This document shows, in pieces, positions 15,621 to 23,638 of a stretch of 64,000 nt of DNA; the stretch's first letter is position 1, and each line of letters begins with the position of its first letter. The stretch is from UBA4781 sp963556045. GTDB lineage: Bacteria; Chloroflexota; Anaerolineae; Anaerolineales; Anaerolineaceae. Under the pieces are notes generated by a model. It made no database searches and was not told where the DNA came from. It was given only the letters and a program-made list of their open reading frames with translations. Where the stretch lies: assembly GCA_963556045.3 (NCBI GenBank), contig CAUVYA020000002.1, positions 62,001-126,000 on the forward strand. Reading direction: 5' to 3'. The translations under genes were made by a program, and so were the position numbers.

Positions 15621-16038
15621 CCTCCCCCGAATTTTCGGGGGAGGTAGGGAGGGGGTTATCTCTCATGCAATGCCTGCACAATATGATCGCAGACATCATC
15701 CATGCGATTGAGCACCTCATCATTCCAGAAGCGCAGTACATGAAATCCTCTCGATTCGAGAAAGGACGTACGTTGATGATCCTCTTTCTGCTGGTCAAGA
15801 TGCTGTCCACCATCCACCTCAATCACCAGTTTATTCTTCAGACAGCAAAAATCCACAATGTAGGGACCAATGGGATGCTGTCTGCGGAATTTATATCCCT
15901 CTAGATTTTTCCCGCGCAGTACCATCCACAACTTTTTTTCCGCTTCCGTTGGATTCTTTCGCATGGCGCGGGCTCGTTCCACTTGGAGTTGCCTGTCACA
16001 TCCCCCTCCTGCCTCCCCCTTTTCTCCAAAGGGGGAGG
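15621..16038. mobile_element. DUF559 nuclease unit, copy 1 (418 bp, hairpin-bounded)
   Basis: The unit is bounded on the left by a perfect inverted repeat with CCTCCCCCGAA arms (15621-15644) and on the right by CCTCCCCC/GGGGGAGG arms (16012-16038). It contains a DUF559 gene on the - strand. Copy 2 (19243-19660) has exactly the same length and orientation. The bases from about 15850 to 16038 appear identical in both copies, while the left half differs at many sites. Treating it as a mobile unit is inference; no transposase or target duplication is seen. Confidence 0.55.
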
Positions 16039-16123
16039 AATTATGCTGCGTGGTTTCGGGATTAGCAATGGCATGATGACAATCTCTCCCTATTGCATTT
16101 TGCATGTCTTTTTTGATAACCAT
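15656..16123 (-). CDS. DUF559 endonuclease-like protein, copy 1
   Basis: Small PD-(D/E)xK-type nuclease-like protein related to Vsr-like very-short-patch repair nucleases. The conserved core runs from RKNPTEAEKKLWMVLRGK through FRRQHPIGPYIVDFCC to LVIEVDGGQH (catalytic D...ExD pattern) and ends FHVLRFWNDEVLNR. Coordinates give the longest reading frame. Residues 1 to about 45 are translated hairpin repeat (PFGEKGEAGGG), so the real start is probably near the in-frame ATG at 15964 or the GTG 18 nt upstream of it. The target and function are unknown; such stand-alone proteins are often multicopy and repeat-associated. Confidence 0.75.
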   Translation of the reverse strand: MVIKKDMQNAIGRDCHHAIANPETTQHNSSPFGEKGEAGGGCDRQLQVERARAMRKNPTEAEKKLWMVLRGKNLEGYKFRRQHPIGPYIVDFCCLKNKLVIEVDGGQHLDQQKEDHQRTSFLESRGFHVLRFWNDEVLNRMDDVCDHIVQALHER

Positions 16124-16234
16124 CTATTTATCCCCTTCAGCCCACCCAGGAAGCTGGCTACATAGAATTTTGTGAGATTCGTTTTCATATTTCCCCGAGA
16201 TGGAAATGAAAGAGCGATCTACTGCATGATCGCT

Positions 16235-16323
16235 TCAGCGTTTGGCTATGATCTCCATGATGTGCTGTTCACTGATGCCACCCGCCTGTAAAATCGTTGG
16301 CTCTTCTTCGGAGCAGTCAACCC
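16235..16323 (-). pseudogene. Orphan 3' end of a tsaC gene
   Basis: About 29 codons including the stop, encoding VDCSEEEP ... AGGISEQHIMEII then a two-residue tail. This is the C-terminus of the intact TsaC encoded at 19858-20481, with several substitutions but the same frame and stop position. The upstream part of the gene is missing. It marks the right edge of the left copy of a duplicated segment; the SWIM gene begins 40 bp further on. Confidence 0.85.
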
Positions 16324-16362
16324 ATTACCAGGAGTAGAATTAATAGTGGAAAAACCTATGTG

Positions 16363-18090
16363 ATGAATATCGTTACTGAAAAATATCTTCAATCTTTATC
16401 CTCCTCTGAAAGTTTTGCCCGCGGATATGAGTTGTATCTATCTGACGCAGTTTTCGAAACCATGAAGCAGTGCGACCTCCTCATTGGAAAATGCATGGGT
16501 ACCAGTGCACCCTTCTATCAATTGCGTATTCGGTTGGGAAAAGTCGGTATCCAGGATGCTTCCTGCACTTGTTCCTATGACTTGGGTGGTTATTGTAAAC
16601 ATATCATTGCTTTAATACTCACTTATATTCATAATCCGCAAATCTTCATCGAACAGAAGCGAATAGATGAAATGCTAAACGATATGGATAGGGATGCCTT
16701 ATTACATCTTATCGAAGAAATGGTGGAAAAAGATCCATCTTTACTCTCTCGGCTGCAATCTTCTGTTCAGATCGTATCTGTGAAATCCAATTTTACCCAC
16801 ATGCATAACGATCAAAGAACACAGATTCTACAAAACGCATACATTAAACAGATTCAAGGTATTCTACATTGCTTGGATGGTTACAGGTTATCACAAGCTT
16901 ATTGGATGATGGGCGATATGGTTGCTCAATTGGAACAAATAGTGGATATCGCGTATGAGTTTTTGGTCGCAGGAGATACCCAAGGCGCGCTTGTTATATT
17001 AACTACTCTTCTAACTGAAGTGGGGGAGAGTTTTGAGCAGTTTGATGATTCTGCGGGAAGATTAGGTGACTTTCTCAATGGATTAGCATTGCCCATCTCT
17101 GAAACTATTTTGAGCATTGAGTTTAGTAAGAACCACAGATGTAAGTTGAAAGATGAACTGAAACCAGTGATTCAAACATTGCTCGATTATGGGATGGATG
17201 ATTTAGATTTAATACTGGCTGCTTTAAATCGTGGTTGGTCGGACGATTTATTGGATGAAGCAGAAGATTATATGATCAACGAAATGTTTTTAGTTGAAGC
17301 GAAGTTGAATGTTCTAGAAAGACAGAACCGTGTGGAAGAATTCCTCAAATTATGCCTTGAAACTGGAGAATATCAACGTTTTGTACTGAAGCAGGTAGAA
17401 GAGAAAAGGTTTGAAGAAGCAATTGAAGTGGCGTGGAAAACTCTATCTCAAGCAAGTGATGCTTTAATGATTGCCAAAGCTCTGTATAATGTTGGCTATC
17501 TTTCTGATGCATTAGGATTAGCGGAGAAAGGGCTAACACTTGGAGGTTGTAAACACGAACTTGGAAAATGGCTGGGACCAATCGAAGAAGCTCAAGGACG
17601 GGATGAGCAGGCGATCCAAGCTTATCAGGCAGCTTTCATCAGCTTTCCTTCTCTGAATCTTTACAACGTACTTAAGAAACTATCTGGTCCAGATTGGGAA
17701 AAATTGCGGTTCATCCTCATGCAAGTGTTCCAAACAAGTTCTCATTCAAATGTATTGATAGATATTTATCTTTCTGAAAAAGAATGGGATGCAGCAATTG
17801 ATACTGTCGAGAACATTGTAAGTTGGCAATATGATTTAATCGAAAAAGTAGCAGATGCGGTTTTACCATATCGACCTGATTGGGTTATCCAGGCTAGTCG
17901 AAAACAAGCAGAAGAGTTAATTGCTAAAACACAGAGTAAATATTATGTGATTGCAGCAAGTTGGTTGTTAAAAATGAAAAAAGCGTATTGTTTATCTGGC
18001 AGAAAAAATGAGTGGCTAATCTATTTAGATGATCTTAAGAGCACTTATTCACGTCGACCGGCACTTCAAGCGGCACTTTGCAGATTATAG
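16363..18090 (+). CDS. SWIM zinc-finger protein of unknown function
   Basis: Protein of 575 aa with an N-terminal SWIM zinc finger, C68-T-C70 followed by C78-K-H80 (CxCx7CxH), a putative DNA- or protein-binding motif. The rest is predicted mostly helical with repeat-like segments (for example VEEFLKLCLETGEYQRFVLKQV), reminiscent of TPR/HEAT-like scaffolds. ATG 16363 is chosen because the frame upstream runs into the tsaC remnant. The local DNA is more AT-rich than the flanking leuS and prmC genes. It lies between the two halves of a duplicated segment, so acquisition is plausible. No helicase or MoxR partner, often linked to SWIM proteins, is nearby. Confidence 0.7.
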   Translation: MNIVTEKYLQSLSSSESFARGYELYLSDAVFETMKQCDLLIGKCMGTSAPFYQLRIRLGKVGIQDASCTCSYDLGGYCKHIIALILTYIHNPQIFIEQKRIDEMLNDMDRDALLHLIEEMVEKDPSLLSRLQSSVQIVSVKSNFTHMHNDQRTQILQNAYIKQIQGILHCLDGYRLSQAYWMMGDMVAQLEQIVDIAYEFLVAGDTQGALVILTTLLTEVGESFEQFDDSAGRLGDFLNGLALPISETILSIEFSKNHRCKLKDELKPVIQTLLDYGMDDLDLILAALNRGWSDDLLDEAEDYMINEMFLVEAKLNVLERQNRVEEFLKLCLETGEYQRFVLKQVEEKRFEEAIEVAWKTLSQASDALMIAKALYNVGYLSDALGLAEKGLTLGGCKHELGKWLGPIEEAQGRDEQAIQAYQAAFISFPSLNLYNVLKKLSGPDWEKLRFILMQVFQTSSHSNVLIDIYLSEKEWDAAIDTVENIVSWQYDLIEKVADAVLPYRPDWVIQASRKQAEELIAKTQSKYYVIAASWLLKMKKAYCLSGRKNEWLIYLDDLKSTYSRRPALQAALCRL

Positions 18091-18109
18091 TTTTGGCATA
18101 TTAATTTTA

Positions 18110-18172
18110 AAAGGCGTTGCGCTGCGCAAGGTGATCTATGTGCCCGGTAGACTGGTGAATATCGTAAAGTAA
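18110..18172 (+). pseudogene. Orphan 3' end of leuS
   Basis: In-frame sequence encoding KGVALRKVIYVPGRLVNIVK and a TAA stop. This is the canonical LeuRS C-terminus, here detached from any synthetase body. It shares about 21 identical bases with the end of the intact leuS, then carries the GRLVNIVK tail that the intact gene lacks. It marks the left edge of the right copy of the duplicated segment. Confidence 0.8.
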
Positions 18173-18191
18173 AGAAGACAGATTTCATAAA

Positions 18192-18222
18192 GACGCCAAA
18201 TTATATTGGCGTCTGTTTTTTT
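18192..18222 (+). terminator. Intrinsic terminator behind leuS remnant
   Basis: Perfect 8-bp stem GACGCCAA/TTGGCGTC (18192-18199 with 18206-18213), 6-nt loop, then TGTTTTTTT. Its position behind the leuS tail remnant suggests it was the original leuS terminator; it now also serves the SWIM gene. Confidence 0.8.
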
Positions 18223-18259
18223 ATACGCCTGATTTCAATAAATGATTCCTGGCTTTCTA

Positions 18260-19221
18260 TTATTTATTGATTGTGAGTTTTACTTCCTCAACAAAAGCTG
18301 TGGGGTCAATGATTTTTTCATCACTTTCTGTTATAAAAGCAGAGTCAAATAAAAGATTCAGAATTTGTGAGTTGGTTAAATCGGGATTGAGTTGCCAGCC
18401 CATTGCGAGTACGCCTGCCAGATATGGCGTGGTCCAGCTTATTCCTCCATACCCTGTAAATTGGTACGAGAAAATGATTCTCCCATTATTCTCTTCTTCC
18501 GTTGCAGTAGTTCGAGAAGTGGGTATGTTTATTCGTTCTTTCGGAGATTTCGGCGGAGGATTCCAATTGGGGATGCAGCCTGCAGCATTATCAGGATCGT
18601 TAAGAACATATGTGCAAGCAAGAGTGATCCCATGTTCGAAAGTGCAATCAAGAACAAGAATACCAGCTTCCATCGCTCTCGTAAATGCTGCATCCCACGC
18701 TTCATTATTCTTGGTAAATTCTGACCAAATACCAGATGGCGCAGCTGACACGGATACTACCCGTATTTTATCTTCCTCGGGCAGCTTTTTGTTCTCATTG
18801 ATGATCCAATCCAGCGCGTCCGCATAATACTGCGCATCTCCCAACCATGAAGGTACGTCAACATAATAAACAGATGCATCGGGTGCTGTACCAATCTGGT
18901 TGCCCACCAGTAAACTGGTGACTGCAGGACCACCTGTTGATCCTGAATGGACCATAGTGTGGATTGATCGAACCATAGAGTTTTGATCAAGGACTCACCG
19001 AGGTTTTCAAACTCCTGCAAATCTTCAGCACGTACGTCTTGATAGGCTTCAACGAAGGTTTTCTGCATTTGAGAGAGAAGAACGCTGCTTGTGCTTTCGA
19101 ATGTAGTTGTGGTGAGAGTTGCCGTGGGAAAGTTCTCTGATGGGATGGATGATATCAATGGAATGCAAGAAGTAGTAATACATGTAATGAAAATGACCGT
19201 GATAGATATTGTATTTCTCAT
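18260..19221 (-). pseudogene. Extracellular S8 (subtilisin-like) peptidase, inactivated by deletion and frameshift
   Basis: The N-terminal part (from 19221) encodes a lipoprotein-type signal (FITCITTSC) and the GESLIKTLWFDQSTLWSIQD segment. The C-terminal part, in another frame (read from about 18950 to 18260), encodes GGPAVTSLLVGNQIG after the catalytic-His position and GISWTTPYLAGVLAMG, equivalent to GTSMATP with the catalytic Ser. The region that should hold the Asp motif is missing. The junction falls on GGATCAACAGGT, a 12-base sequence that also occurs at the matching place in the left-copy fragment, so deletion between short direct repeats explains both the loss and the frameshift. A short protein from the C-terminal part cannot be ruled out. 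Confidence 0.75.
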
Positions 19222-19242
19222 TTACATCAACCTTTAGGTTAC

Positions 19243-19660
19243 CCTCCCCCGAATTCTTGGGGGAGGTAGGGAGGGGGTTATCTCTCATTCAATATCTGCA
19301 AAATAGTATTGCAGACATCATCCGTTCGGTTGAGCACTTCATCATTCCAAAAGCGCAGTACATGAAATCCTCTCGATTTGAGAAACAAAGTGCGTTCAAG
19401 ATCCTTGTCTTGCTGGTCGAGATGCTGTCCACCGTCCACCTCAATCACCAGTTTTTTCTTCAGACAGCAGAAATCCACAATGTAGGGACCAATGGGATGC
19501 TGTCTGCGGAATTTATATCCCTCTAGATTTTTCCCGCGCAGTACCATCCACAACTTTTTTTCCGCTTCCGTTGGATTCTTTCGCATGGCGCGGGCTCGTT
19601 CCACTTGGAGTTGCCTGTCACATCCCCCTCCTGCCTCCCCCTTTTCTCCAAAGGGGGAGG
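19243..19660. mobile_element. DUF559 nuclease unit, copy 2 (418 bp, hairpin-bounded)
   Basis: Same architecture, length and orientation as 15621-16038: CCTCCCCC/GGGGGAGG arms at 19243-19266 (imperfect inner part) and at 19634-19660. About 185 bp at the right side appear identical to copy 1, whereas the left half differs at about one base in seven, a mosaic pattern suggesting gene conversion. Confidence 0.55.
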
Positions 19661-19811
19661 TGTTTTGTTGCGTTGTTTCGGGATTAACAATGCTATGATG
19701 ACCAACTCTCTCCACTTCATTTTGCATGTCTTTTTTGTTAACCATACATTCCATCCCCTTTTGGTCGCCCAGCAAGCTGACTGTATAGAAATTATTGAGG
19801 TTTGTCTTCAT
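19278..19811 (-). CDS. DUF559 endonuclease-like protein, copy 2
   Basis: Paralogue of the protein at 15656-16123 with the same nuclease core: EAEKKLWMVLRGKNLEGYKF, IGPYIVDFCC, LVIEVDGGQH and FHVLRFWNDEVLNR. The longest frame is 177 aa, but residues 1 to about 70 derive from intergenic and hairpin repeat DNA (PPLEKRG/PFGEKGE-type translation), so a start close to MRKNPTEAEKK is more likely. It lies between tsaC (upstream, same strand) and the S8 pseudogene. Substrate unknown. Confidence 0.75.
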   Translation of the reverse strand: MKTNLNNFYTVSLLGDQKGMECMVNKKDMQNEVERVGHHSIVNPETTQQNTSPFGEKGEAGGGCDRQLQVERARAMRKNPTEAEKKLWMVLRGKNLEGYKFRRQHPIGPYIVDFCCLKKKLVIEVDGGQHLDQQDKDLERTLFLKSRGFHVLRFWNDEVLNRTDDVCNTILQILNER

Positions 19812-19857
19812 TAATCCCCTAGTTGTAACTAAAAGAGCAATCTACTGCATAGCCGCA

Positions 19858-20481
19858 TCAGTGTTTGTCAATGATCTCCATGATGTGCTGTTCGCTGATG
19901 CCGCCTGCCCGCAAAATGACGGGCTCATCTTCAGAGCAGTCAACCACCGTGCTGGGGATGCCGCCCTCGCAGGTGCCGCCATCCACGATGAGTGGGATGC
20001 GCCCATCCAACTGCTGCAGCACCTCGCGTGCCGTGCGGGGATTCTCCCCACCGGAAATATTGGCGGAGGTGGCAGCGATAACTCCTGTCTGGCGGATGAG
20101 ATGGCGCAGCCAGCCATGGTCTGGCATGCGTACCCCCACCGTCGGGTAGGGTGTCAGGATATCGGGGATGTCCATACGTTTGGAAATGATGAGAGTCAGG
20201 GCGCCGGGCCACAAGTGCCGGGCAAGCTTCTGCGCGTTCTCAGAAACCTCATCTGTGACACAGATGATCTGTTCGTATTCCCCGATTAGTACCGGGATGG
20301 CTTTGGTAGCATCACGTTCTTTGATGCGGTAGATCTCGTGGAGGGCTTGTTCTTTATCCAGCAGACATGCGATACCATACACCGTATCGGTAGGAATGGC
20401 AATGACGCTGCCTTTGTTGAGCTCTTCGATGGCGATATCCAAGGTCTCGGGATGGTTCATGGGTAATACTTCGGTGAACAT
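19858..20481 (-). CDS. tsaC: L-threonylcarbamoyladenylate synthase
   Basis: TsaC/Sua5/YwlC family; makes threonylcarbamoyl-AMP from Thr, bicarbonate and ATP for t6A37 modification of tRNA. Visible motifs are the PTDTVYGIACLL entry strand, KxRD-like KERDATKAIPVLI, ARHLWPGALTLI, and ATSANISGGENP, followed by IVDGG and STVVDCS. ATG 20481 is chosen because AGAAGGAG lies 7 nt upstream; an in-frame TTG at 20499 overlaps the prmC stop. It is the third gene of prfA-prmC-tsaC, a common bacterial order. Confidence 0.93.
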   Translation of the reverse strand: MFTEVLPMNHPETLDIAIEELNKGSVIAIPTDTVYGIACLLDKEQALHEIYRIKERDATKAIPVLIGEYEQIICVTDEVSENAQKLARHLWPGALTLIISKRMDIPDILTPYPTVGVRMPDHGWLRHLIRQTGVIAATSANISGGENPRTAREVLQQLDGRIPLIVDGGTCEGGIPSTVVDCSEDEPVILRAGGISEQHIMEIIDKH

Positions 20482-20495
20482 AGCAGTGCTCCTTC

Positions 20496-21347
20496 TCAAA
20501 GATGAATGACCAGCAAGCGATCGTGGTTTGCCAGATCCTTTTTAATTATCATCTGAGCTTCTGGAAAATGCAAACGAGCCATTTTCCGTACTGCATTTGC
20601 TTGATCGTACTGTATTTCCAGCAGGATGCTGGCATGCGCAGCCAGACGGGATTGAGCTTGTTCAAGTAGTTTGTCAATAATGCGCAAACCATCTTCCCCG
20701 CCGTCCAACGCCAGGGTGGGTTCATAGCGGCTGACCTCCAGATCGTTCACGGCAGGGCTTGGAATGTACGGTAAATTGGCACAGATCAAATCGAATCGTG
20801 CTTCCACACCTGCCAGCAGATCGCACTGCATTGGGAAAACGCGCTCTTGCAGGGTATGGAGTTGAAAATTTTGGGAAGCAACCAGAAGGGAATTGAATGA
20901 AATATCACAGGCAATGATGCGAGCCTGCGCATGATGGGCTGCGATGGCTGTCGCAATACACCCGCTGCCTGTTCCCATATCCGCGATAAGGCAGGGATGC
21001 TGTTTCATGGAAAGGACTGTCAATGCGGTTTCTACCAGCAATTCTGTTTCGGGGCGAGGGATGAGCACATCAGGCGTGATGCGAAAACGTAATCCATAGA
21101 AATCCCAGTATCGCAGGATATACGCCAGCGGAACCCCTTCCAGCAACGCCTGCAGATCCTCATCAAGAGTATGTATCTGCTGTTCATTGAGGATGGCATC
21201 CGGATGGGCGAGCAGCCATGCACGCGGCTGGTCAACGGATTTTTCGAGCAGGGCGTACAAAGAAGAAACAGGCTCCTGGGGTGTCTGCCTGTGGAGGGCA
21301 ATGCGTGCCTGATCCAGCCAAGCAGTCAGGGTAAATTTAGGCTTCAC
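20496..21347 (-). CDS. prmC: Release factor glutamine methyltransferase
   Basis: Methylates the GGQ glutamine of RF1/RF2. N-terminal helical domain (residues 1-80), then SAM motif LIADMGTGSGCIATAIAA and the substrate-binding motif ANLPYIPS. The second residue of the usual NPPY is Leu (NLPY), a variant of the tetrapeptide. At 283 aa it is of normal length. Its 5' end overlaps prfA by 11 nt, so translation is likely coupled to that of its own substrate. Confidence 0.93.
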   Translation of the reverse strand: MKPKFTLTAWLDQARIALHRQTPQEPVSSLYALLEKSVDQPRAWLLAHPDAILNEQQIHTLDEDLQALLEGVPLAYILRYWDFYGLRFRITPDVLIPRPETELLVETALTVLSMKQHPCLIADMGTGSGCIATAIAAHHAQARIIACDISFNSLLVASQNFQLHTLQERVFPMQCDLLAGVEARFDLICANLPYIPSPAVNDLEVSRYEPTLALDGGEDGLRIIDKLLEQAQSRLAAHASILLEIQYDQANAVRKMARLHFPEAQMIIKKDLANHDRLLVIHL

Positions 21348-22413
21348 CCTGTTCTTCTACCAGTGAAAGACGTTCGGTCTCATCGCGCAGAGAAAGCTCA
21401 TCGATGAACATGTCAATATCCCCTTCCATCACGGCTGCCAGGTTGTGTGAAGAAACGTTGATGCGGTGATCGGTCACGCGCGATTGCGGGTAATTATAGG
21501 TGCGGATCTTTTCTGAGCGTTCTCCGCTGCCCACCTGTGATAGGCGGGTGGCATCACGTTCATCTTTGCGCTTCTGTTCTTCGATCTCATATAAACGGGC
21601 GCGTAGAATGCTCATGGCGCGCAGCCGGTTCTGAAGCTGTGAGCGTTCATCCTGGCAGGCAACCACCATGCCGGTGGGAATGTGCGTGATGCGGATGGCA
21701 GTGGCGTTCTTCTGTACGTTCTGCCCGCCGGCTCCGGCGGATTTGTACACATCTACCCGCAGATCGGATTCAGGGACTTCTATATCCACATCTTCTACTT
21801 CTGCTAAAACCGCCACGGTAACAGTGGATGTATGAATGCGCCCGGAAGATTCTGTGCTGGGGATGCGCTGTACGCGGTGGACGCCGGATTCGAATTTCAG
21901 GCGTGAATATGCCCCTCTTCCTTTGACCATGAAGATGATCTCTTTAAAACCGCCGATACCGGTCTCGTTTTGAGAAAGGATCTCGATCTTCCAGCCTCGC
22001 GAATCGGCATAGCGCGTGTACATGCGGTACAGATCTGCGGCAAACAAACCGGCTTCATCCCCACCGGTACCAGCGCGGATTTCCATGATGACGTTACGTT
22101 TGTCACGAGGATCTTTGGGAACCAGCATATTCTTTAATTCGAGTTCCAGCTTTTCAATTTCGGGTTCGAGATTCTGGATGTCATCCTGAGCCAGAGTTTG
22201 CATTTCCGCATCATCGCTGTCAAGTAAAGCCTGTGCTTCTTCCAGGTTTTTTAATAGCTGACGATAACGCGCGCTTATTTCCACGATGTTTTCAAGATCA
22301 GAGCGTTCTTTTGACAGCTCGGCTACTTTTTGATAATCTTCCAGATTTTCCTGGATCTGTTCGTTGATTTCTTTGTATCTCGTTTCGATTGCTGCGAGAC
22401 TTTCTAGTAACAT
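21337..22413 (-). CDS. prfA: Peptide chain release factor 1
   Basis: Recognises UAA and UAG. The GGQ motif is at 229-231 (SAGAGGQNVQK) and the PxT codon-recognition tripeptide is P185-S-T187 within RVQRIPSTESSGRIHTS, distinguishing RF1 from RF2. At 358 aa it is of typical length. First gene of a prfA-prmC-tsaC run; divergent from the RidA gene across about 130 bp that should contain both promoters. Confidence 0.96.
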   Translation of the reverse strand: MLLESLAAIETRYKEINEQIQENLEDYQKVAELSKERSDLENIVEISARYRQLLKNLEEAQALLDSDDAEMQTLAQDDIQNLEPEIEKLELELKNMLVPKDPRDKRNVIMEIRAGTGGDEAGLFAADLYRMYTRYADSRGWKIEILSQNETGIGGFKEIIFMVKGRGAYSRLKFESGVHRVQRIPSTESSGRIHTSTVTVAVLAEVEDVDIEVPESDLRVDVYKSAGAGGQNVQKNATAIRITHIPTGMVVACQDERSQLQNRLRAMSILRARLYEIEEQKRKDERDATRLSQVGSGERSEKIRTYNYPQSRVTDHRINVSSHNLAAVMEGDIDMFIDELSLRDETERLSLVEEQGEA

Positions 22414-22547
22414 ACCACCTCACTAATTATTTGGGTAACCATACATAAAAAAAGGATCACAAATGGAATCCTGTCCGTATTATACCAGTCTGTGGATTCC
22501 ATTTTATAATGAAGAAAGTAATTGATACAGGAGGCATAACGATAATC

Positions 22548-22940
22548 ATGAGCATAAAGAAAGAAACGATCAACAAAGCAGAAAATGCTCCCCAGGCTGT
22601 AGGACCGTACTCACTGGCGGTAAGAGCCGGGGATTTTGTGTTCAGCGCCGGTCAATTGGGGCTGGATGCGGAAAGTGGTGTTCTGGTGGAGGGAGGTATT
22701 CAGGCGCAAACCAAAAAGGCATTGGAGAATTTGAGCGCTGTTTTAAGCGAAGCGGGTTCGGATATCTCTCTGGTCATTAAAACAACCGTATTCTTACAGC
22801 ATATCAACGATTTTGCTGCCATGAATGAAGTGTATGCAGGCTTCTTTAAAACAGATGCGCCTGCGCGCTCCGCGGTTGAAGTTGCTGCATTGCCAAAAGG
22901 TGGCTTGGTAGAAATTGAAGCAGTTGCCCTGTTGAAATAA
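22548..22940 (+). CDS. ridA: RidA-family reactive intermediate deaminase
   Basis: Hydrolyses enamine/imine intermediates from PLP enzymes. The protein shows AGDFVFSAGQLGLD near the N-terminus, NLSAVLSEAGSDISLVIKTTVFL in the middle, and the RidA signature PARSAVEVAALPKGGLVEIEAVA at the C-terminus with the conserved Arg and Glu. ATG 22548 gives the normal 130-aa length. The nearest ribosome site AGGAGG (22529-22534) is 13 nt away, rather far, so an unusual upstream start (ATA 22536) or the longer ATG 22509 cannot be excluded. A two-component system follows after 14 nt. Confidence 0.9.
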   Translation: MSIKKETINKAENAPQAVGPYSLAVRAGDFVFSAGQLGLDAESGVLVEGGIQAQTKKALENLSAVLSEAGSDISLVIKTTVFLQHINDFAAMNEVYAGFFKTDAPARSAVEVAALPKGGLVEIEAVALLK

Positions 22941-22954
22941 CAGAAAGAGAATAA

Positions 22955-23638
22955 ATGATAACGGGCGATCTTATCCTGGTAGTGGATGATGAAGAAAATA
23001 TCCAGGATATTTCACGAATGTACCTGGAGCAGGAAGGTTACAGGGTGCAGGGGATCGGCGATGGTGTGAAGGCTGTAGAGGCTGCGCGAGATTTGAAAGC
23101 CGCCCTGATGGTGCTGGATATCATGCTGCCCGGGATGGATGGATTTGCAGTATGTCATACGCTGCGGAAGGAAAATAATCCGATTCCCATCATAATCCTG
23201 ACTGCCCGCGATGAAGATGCGGATAAGATCATGGGATTGGAATTAGGCGCAGATGATTATATGGTGAAACCTTTCAATCCACATGAGCTGGTAGCCCGTG
23301 TGAAAGCCATTTTACGCCGTGAAGATTACCAGAATCCACCTGAGCAAGGTCTATTGAAGGTTGGGGATCTGGAGATGGATTTTGACCAGCATACAGCCAG
23401 GATCGGGAATGACCCTGTCTTCTTGCGAACGCAGGAATTTGCGTTATTGCGTGTACTTGTTGAAAGCCCGGGTCGAGTTTTTCGACGGGAACAATTGTTG
23501 AACCTGGCATGGGGATTTGATTTCTACGGGCAGACCCGCACAGTGGATATGCACATTGCACAGATCAGGCGGAAGATCGCGAAAAGCAGTGTGAAGATCG
23601 AGACTGTGGTGGGAATAGGATACAAACTGGCATATTAA
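22955..23638 (+). CDS. OmpR/PhoB-family response regulator
   Basis: Receiver domain (1-120) with acidic pair D11-D12, phospho-acceptor D55 in VLDIMLPGMDG, T in ILTARDED and the conserved K in VKPFNPHEL. The C-terminal winged helix (about 130-227) contains LRTQEFALLRVLVESPGRVFRREQLL. A DNA-binding transcription factor controlled by the overlapping histidine kinase. The targets are not evident; the downstream surface-polysaccharide genes are the obvious candidates. Confidence 0.94.
   Translation: MITGDLILVVDDEENIQDISRMYLEQEGYRVQGIGDGVKAVEAARDLKAALMVLDIMLPGMDGFAVCHTLRKENNPIPIIILTARDEDADKIMGLELGADDYMVKPFNPHELVARVKAILRREDYQNPPEQGLLKVGDLEMDFDQHTARIGNDPVFLRTQEFALLRVLVESPGRVFRREQLLNLAWGFDFYGQTRTVDMHIAQIRRKIAKSSVKIETVVGIGYKLAY

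Noticed and set aside
16297..16362. Longer start for the SWIM protein
   Set aside because: These 22 codons are the opposite strand of the tsaC remnant; ATG 16363 is more likely.
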